This document shows positions 27,499 to 32,002 of a stretch of 32,002 nt of DNA, piece by piece (within the stretch, counting starts at the first letter, position 1; each line of letters begins with the position of its first letter). The position numbers and the translations under genes are program-made. Origin of the DNA: Chloroflexota bacterium (GTDB lineage Bacteria > Chloroflexota > Limnocylindria > Limnocylindrales > CSP1-4); contig PNAZ01000058.1 of NCBI GenBank assembly GCA_003169655.1, positions 43,587-75,588 on the forward strand, given 5' to 3'. The notes beneath the pieces were generated by a model. The model did not search any database. It was not told where the DNA came from and saw only the letters and a program-made list of their open reading frames with translations.

Positions 27499-27740
27499 CC
27501 GCCAACCGCCTTCCCGGCAATCGTCATGATTCGCGCGAGCGCGAGCCTGGATGCGGCCTGCCTCGACACCGTCGACCCCAATCCTCGGTTACCTGGAGCA
27601 CCGCAGCGCCTAGCCCCTTCGTACGGGATGGCGGCCACGAAGATGGGTGGCAGGATCTAAAGAGCAGTCCGAAGCGCGCAAAACGTGCTGCCGTCGTACA
27701 CTGCTGGCGGCCGCCGGGAACGGTCGCACTGGAGGGGTCC

Positions 27741-28835
27741 ATGCGCGTTGACCGCCTACCGCGTCGCCTTGGCTTGCTCGCTGCGGGCCTGCTCATTGCC
27801 ACATCAGCATTCGTCACGACCGTGCCCCGGCTCGTTGCCGCACCGGGTCGGCCCGAGCAGCTGGGGTCGCTCGCCGACCCGCCTCAGGCATTCGGCGACC
27901 CGACCGTCAGACCACTAATGGACCAGGATCTGACGTCCGGCAGCGTGCCGGCACCGAGCAGCTCCATTCCACCGACGCCAACCCCGCTGCTGGAGCCCGT
28001 GGCCACTCCGAAGCCGGCGCCCAAGGCGACCCCGCGGCCGACGGTGACCCACCCTGCGCCGCCGAAGCCGCCTAGAGCCGCGCCCACGCAGAAGATCGTC
28101 ACCTTCCCGACGTCCGGGACGCAGGCCCAGTTCCTGGCCCTGATGAAGAACATGTCGATCGACGTGATCGCGATGGAGCCGGGCACGTATCGAGGTTGGC
28201 ACCTCTTCTTCGATGTCGACCGCACGAAGCGCCCCCTGACGGTGCGACCGGCCCACGGCACGGTGATCTTTGACAACTCCGGCGGGGGGAACCCGGACGG
28301 CCTGCTCTATCCGGGCTGGCACGGCTACACCGCGCATATCACATTCAGCGGCCCGTTCGTGATCCAGAACTACAAGATCGAACAGACCGGCCTGATCAGT
28401 ACCGCCTGGGCCAGCCACATGGCCTTCAACGGCTTCACGGTCCGCGGCACGACGGCTCCGACGACGAACGGTGAGACGGCCTACGCGGTCTACGTCTCCT
28501 CGGACGGCGTCCATCGCGGTTCGTACCTGACATTCGACAACTGGAACGTTGATAACACCAAGTCGGGCCAGAAGGTGTCGGGCCTGCAGCTCTATCACAC
28601 GCCCCAGGCAATCGGCGTCACGGCCCTCCACTGGACCGTCACCGGCGGCCACTGGGGCTTCGTCGGCCGCGGCAACGCTACCGGGGTGAAGATCGAGTAC
28701 TGGACGATCAGTCACTGCATCGTCAGCTTCGACTCGAACGGGCCGGCCGGCATCGTGAAGTATGTCCATGCCACGTCGTCCGGTGCGCCCACGATTCGGA
28801 GCCCCATGGTCGACGGCGGAGGCAACACCTGGTAG
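27741..28835 (+). CDS. Beta-helix paralog 3: signal peptide + Pro-rich linker + conserved C-terminal domain
   Basis: 364 aa, GGAGGGG RBS just upstream of the ATG; MRVDRLPRRLGLLAAGLLIATSAFVTTVPRLVA signal; KIVTFPTSGTQAQFLALMKNMSIDVIAMEPGTYRGWHLFFDVDRTKRPLTVRP...FNGFTVRGTTAPTTNG...SPMVDGGGNTW end. Confidence 0.85.
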   Translation: MRVDRLPRRLGLLAAGLLIATSAFVTTVPRLVAAPGRPEQLGSLADPPQAFGDPTVRPLMDQDLTSGSVPAPSSSIPPTPTPLLEPVATPKPAPKATPRPTVTHPAPPKPPRAAPTQKIVTFPTSGTQAQFLALMKNMSIDVIAMEPGTYRGWHLFFDVDRTKRPLTVRPAHGTVIFDNSGGGNPDGLLYPGWHGYTAHITFSGPFVIQNYKIEQTGLISTAWASHMAFNGFTVRGTTAPTTNGETAYAVYVSSDGVHRGSYLTFDNWNVDNTKSGQKVSGLQLYHTPQAIGVTALHWTVTGGHWGFVGRGNATGVKIEYWTISHCIVSFDSNGPAGIVKYVHATSSGAPTIRSPMVDGGGNTW

Positions 28836-28862
28836 GTCCCGCGGAGCGGGTCCGACCCTGGG

Positions 28863-29129
28863 TCAGCCGAGCGGTGTGGGCCCGTTCCTCGTTCTAGAAG
28901 CGGACATAGGCAGCGCGGTCACGGCTGAGGTCCGGGCCGCGCTCGGGTTGAGCGGCGTCGTCGCCAGCTCGGCCCAGACATAGGACGAGGCGAGGTCGAT
29001 CGCGGAGTACTGCCAGACCCGCCCCGCGGTGCCCGAGAGGCGCCCGACGTGGAAGCAGTCGAAGCCGACGAGCTCACCCGGGTCGTCGACCGCGACATGG
29101 CGGGCCTCGGGCGGCGCCGGCCCCTCCAT
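28863..29129 (-). pseudogene. IS481-type transposase/integrase core (rve) remnant
   Basis: 88 aa fragment DDPGELVGFDCFHVGRLSGTAGRVWQYSAIDLASSYVWAELATTPLNPSAARTS, matching the N-terminal half of an IS481-like DDE core (PGEL...D...GR......AID.AS...AEL). No complete transposase ORF on either side. Confidence 0.72.
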
Positions 29130-29296
29130 GGGTGGATCCCGAAGATCCGGCAGGCGGCCCGGACGTTGTCGACCACGGCGCCGACCCTCCTGCTCATCGT
29201 TTGAAGCACGACAAGCATGAGGTGACGGCGCCGCTTGTTACCTGGCGATCAGGCGCCCAGGTATCGGGAGAACCACGCCCCCCAACCGTTGCTCGA

Positions 29297-30859
29297 TCAG
29301 TTCCAGACGTTGCCACCGCCGTTGACCATCGGCGCGTAGATGTACGGGGCGCCGCTGTTGGTCGCGTGCATGTTCTTGACGATTCCGGCTGGACCGTTCG
29401 AGTCGAAGGAGGGGCCGCTGGTGCCGGTGATCTGCCAGCCCTCGATGTCGACTCCGGTGGCGTCCCCTCGGCCGACGAAGCCCCAATAGCCGCCGCTGAC
29501 GGTCCAGTTGAGCGCCGTGACTCCGATCGCCTGGGGCGTGTGATAGAGCTGGAGGCCGTTGACCTTATGATCGGACTGCGTGTTATCGACGTTCCAGTTG
29601 TCGAACGTGAGGGACGAGCCCCGATGCACACCGTCCGACGAGACGTAGACCGCCCATGCAGTCTCACCGTTCGTCGTCGGAGCCGTCGTGCCGCGGACCG
29701 TGAAGCCGTTGAACGTAAGGTGGCTCGCCCAGGCCGTGCTGATCAAGCCGGTCTGTTCGATCTTGTAGTTCTGGATCACGAACGGGCCGCTGAAGGTGAT
29801 GTATGCGGCATAGCCCGACCAGCCCGGATAGAGCAGGCCGTCCGGGTTTCCCCCGCCGGAGTTGTCAAAGGTCACGGTGCCGGAGGCCGGTCGCACGGTC
29901 AGCGGGCGCTGGGTACGGTCGACATCGAAGAAGAGGTGCCAGCCCCGGTACGTACCGGGAGCCATCTCGATCACGTCGATCGACATGTCTTTCATCAAGG
30001 CCAGGAACTGGGACTGCGAGCCGGACAGCGGGAATTCGACCACCTTGCCTCCGGGTGCTACCGGCGGCGGAGTCGCGATCGGCGCGGCCGTCGGAGTCGG
30101 AGTCGGAGTCGGAGTCGGAGCCGGCGCGGCGGTCGGAGTCGGCGCGGCGGTCGGAGTCGGCGCGGCGGTCGGAGTCGGCGCGGCCGTCGGAGTCGGGTGG
30201 GCGGTAGGAGTCGGGGTCGGAGCCGGCGCGGCGGTCGGATTCGGCGCGGCGGCCGGCTTCTGCGCGGCGGCCGGCTTCTGCACGACGGTCGGCTTCTTCT
30301 GCGCGGCCGCCATCGCGGCCTGGGCTCCGGAGATCACGACGGAGTCGATCGAGACATACGGATGCCCGGCGGTGCCCGCAACGTGGAGGGTAAGGACGTG
30401 GCGATTGCCCGCCGGCCCTGCCGCGAAAACCACGTGCTGGGCATGGAACACGGTGCCGTGGGTCGTGACCGAGCGGGTCACGCCATCGAGCGTCACCGCG
30501 AGCGTGCCGGCGCCATGGCCGGTCGGCGCGAGGATCTCAAGGTACGAGCCGTAGTAGACGAGGGAAACCGTTGCCCCGGCCTTGTCACTGATGTGGACCG
30601 TGCCGCCCGATGCGGAACGGCTGCTCACGACCTTCCAGCCCGCGCTCCACACGAAGTGCGAATCGGTGTCCTGCAGGACTAGCTGGCCCGAGTGCGAGGT
30701 CGCCAGCAGGATCGTGGGCTGGCTCAGGACACTGCCCAGGCCGGCGCCGCCAAACAGAAGCGCGAGCACGCCGAGGAGGACGAGGGCCGGTTTTGGGTGG
30801 CGCCGATGGTGGGCGGGCGAAGGGCGCGCAGCAGCGCCGGGTAGGGTGCTGTCTAGCAA
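29297..30859 (-). CDS. Beta-helix paralog 4: TM + galactose-binding-like domain + APTPT-repeat linker + conserved C-terminal domain
   Basis: TTG start at 30859 preceded by GAAAGAGGAGCGAACA; LVLLGVLALLFGGAGLGSVLSQPTILLATSHSGQLVLQDTDSHFVWSAGWKV...YYGSYLEILAPTGHGAGTLAVTLDG; (APTPTA)n; FNGFTVRGTTAPTTNGETAWAVYVSSDGVHRG; ends APMVNGGGNVWN. Confidence 0.82.
   Translation of the reverse strand: MLDSTLPGAAARPSPAHHRRHPKPALVLLGVLALLFGGAGLGSVLSQPTILLATSHSGQLVLQDTDSHFVWSAGWKVVSSRSASGGTVHISDKAGATVSLVYYGSYLEILAPTGHGAGTLAVTLDGVTRSVTTHGTVFHAQHVVFAAGPAGNRHVLTLHVAGTAGHPYVSIDSVVISGAQAAMAAAQKKPTVVQKPAAAQKPAAAPNPTAAPAPTPTPTAHPTPTAAPTPTAAPTPTAAPTPTAAPAPTPTPTPTPTAAPIATPPPVAPGGKVVEFPLSGSQSQFLALMKDMSIDVIEMAPGTYRGWHLFFDVDRTQRPLTVRPASGTVTFDNSGGGNPDGLLYPGWSGYAAYITFSGPFVIQNYKIEQTGLISTAWASHLTFNGFTVRGTTAPTTNGETAWAVYVSSDGVHRGSSLTFDNWNVDNTQSDHKVNGLQLYHTPQAIGVTALNWTVSGGYWGFVGRGDATGVDIEGWQITGTSGPSFDSNGPAGIVKNMHATNSGAPYIYAPMVNGGGNVWN
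30124..30195. repeat. Coding minisatellite: four 18-bp units (gcgcggcggtcggagtcg), encoding six residues per unit
   Basis: Units 30124-30141, 30142-30159, 30160-30177 identical; 30178-30195 has one substitution. Flanked by degenerate units and a 6-bp ggagtc run at about 30094-30120. Confidence 0.9.
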
Positions 30860-31167
30860 TGTTCGCTCCTCTTTCACGGGGGGCACGTGTCCCGGAACGG
30901 TTTGCGCCGCTACCACCAACGCCGACCGGCATTGGCTGACCAGTCAAGGTCGAGTTAGAGACGGATGGTCACAGCGGGGCTAGGCGGGGAATCGCGGGGG
31001 TCCCGGGGGCACGAGCGGGGGCCGGCATCTGGGGGTATGTCCGTCCTCAGCCGTCTTCTGAGAGTGACACCGTTTCCCCGACTCCCGGGCCGACGTGGCG
31101 GTGCTGGGCAGAAGTGTACCCAACCTGACCAGACCGTGCCGGAACCGCCTTTTCCGCACGTCGCAAG

Positions 31168-32002
31168 CTAGTGGACCCGGCTGCCGAGGCCGGCCCAGAA
31201 CGGCTCGCGCAGCTCGGCCTTGAGGATCTTGCCGGTGCCGCCCTTGGGCAGCGCCGCGCGGAACTGGATCTGGCGGGGGACCTTGAAGCCGGCCAGCCGC
31301 TCGCGGCAGAAGGCCTTGAGCTCCTTTTCGGTCGCCGTCGCGTCGGGCTTCAGGACGACCAGGCCGACCGGCACCTCGCCCCGCTTGTCGTCCGGGGCGG
31401 CGATCACGGCGCACTCGAGGACGGCCGGGTGGGCGCCGAGGGCCACCTCGATCTCGACCGACGAGATGTTCTCGCCGGCGGTGATGATGATGTCCTTGGA
31501 GCGGTCCTTGATCAGGACATAGCCTGCGGCGTCGATCGTGGCCATGTCGCCGGTGTGGAGCCAGCCGTCGCGGATCGTGCTGGCGGTGGCCTCGGCATCG
31601 CGGTAGTAGCCGTCCATCACGGTGTTGCCCCGGACCACGATCTCGCCGATCTGCTCGCCGTCGGGACGGACGTCCTGGCCGCCGGCGTCCACCACCCGGA
31701 CCCGGACCCCGGGGATCGCCCAACCGGTCATCGACTGGCGTTGCTGGCGACTCTCCGCCGGCTCGCTCTCGGTCAGGTGGCGACGGGGCTGGGCGAGGGT
31801 CACGATCGGCGAGGTCTCGGTCAGGCCGTAGCCGACGATCGCCTGGACGCCCAGCTCGGCCTCGAGCGAGCTGACCAGGGCCGGCGAGGCCGGCGAGCCG
31901 CCGATGATCACCTGGCGCAGGCTGGACAGGTCGAACTTCGAGCGCTCGCGATGGTTGAGCAGGGCGGTGAAGATCGACGGGACGGCCAGCAGGCGGGTCA
32001 CC
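31168..32002 (-). CDS. AMP-forming acyl-CoA synthetase (N-terminus beyond window edge)
   Basis: GYGLTETSPIVTLAQP, GEIVVRGNTVMDGYYRDAEATASTIRDGWLHTGDMATIDAAGYVLIKDRSKDIIITAGENISSVEIE, LPKGGTGKILKAELRE. Confidence 0.92.
   Translation of the reverse strand, partial: VTRLLAVPSIFTALLNHRERSKFDLSSLRQVIIGGSPASPALVSSLEAELGVQAIVGYGLTETSPIVTLAQPRRHLTESEPAESRQQRQSMTGWAIPGVRVRVVDAGGQDVRPDGEQIGEIVVRGNTVMDGYYRDAEATASTIRDGWLHTGDMATIDAAGYVLIKDRSKDIIITAGENISSVEIEVALGAHPAVLECAVIAAPDDKRGEVPVGLVVLKPDATATEKELKAFCRERLAGFKVPRQIQFRAALPKGGTGKILKAELREPFWAGLGSRVH

Noticed and set aside
30090-30290. Possible CRISPR-like array
   Set aside because: Repeats are directly contiguous 18-bp in-frame coding units with no spacers.
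29132-30682. Plus-strand 516 aa ORF with (RGGRSR)n repeats
   Set aside because: Antisense shadow of paralog 4; the RGG repeats are the reverse strand of the PT minisatellite.
30920-31167. G-rich intergenic stretch as a riboswitch candidate
   Set aside because: GC-rich runs but no recognised riboswitch consensus or convincing long perfect stems by eye.

Overview
High-GC bacterial window, possibly Chloroflexota-like (low-confidence inference). It carries a large extracellular polysaccharide / surface glycan locus. The left edge holds a GH25 lysozyme (truncated by the window) and a Pro/Ala-rich membrane-anchored protein. A minus-strand operon (about 13.1 -> 2.4 kb) follows: Wzx-like flippase, polysaccharide deacetylase-like protein, GNAT-like protein, SAM methyltransferase, AsnB-like amidotransferase, PglC/WcaJ-type sugar transferase, DegT aminotransferase and a CapD/WbpM-type nucleotide-sugar dehydratase. 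A divergent, tightly packed plus-strand cassette (13.3-17.1 kb) encodes an AMP-forming ligase, an acyl carrier protein, a stand-alone NadE-like amide synthetase and a PrmC/HemK-like methyltransferase. Then come a Wzz-like protein, a second deacetylase-like protein, a Wzy-like polymerase, two GT4 glycosyltransferases, a second DegT aminotransferase and a VanZ-like protein. Interspersed are FOUR paralogs of a secreted, probable right-handed beta-helix protein family that all terminate at a conserved (P)MV(D/N)G.GN.W motif. Two of them carry an extra galactose-binding-like domain and a PT-repeat linker, and a degraded IS481-type transposase lies between two paralogs in tail-to-tail orientation. 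The right edge is an acyl-CoA synthetase (truncated). Leading candidates for something undescribed are the beta-helix family and the ligase/ACP/NadE-like/PrmC-like cassette. No rRNA, tRNA or CRISPR array was recognised.
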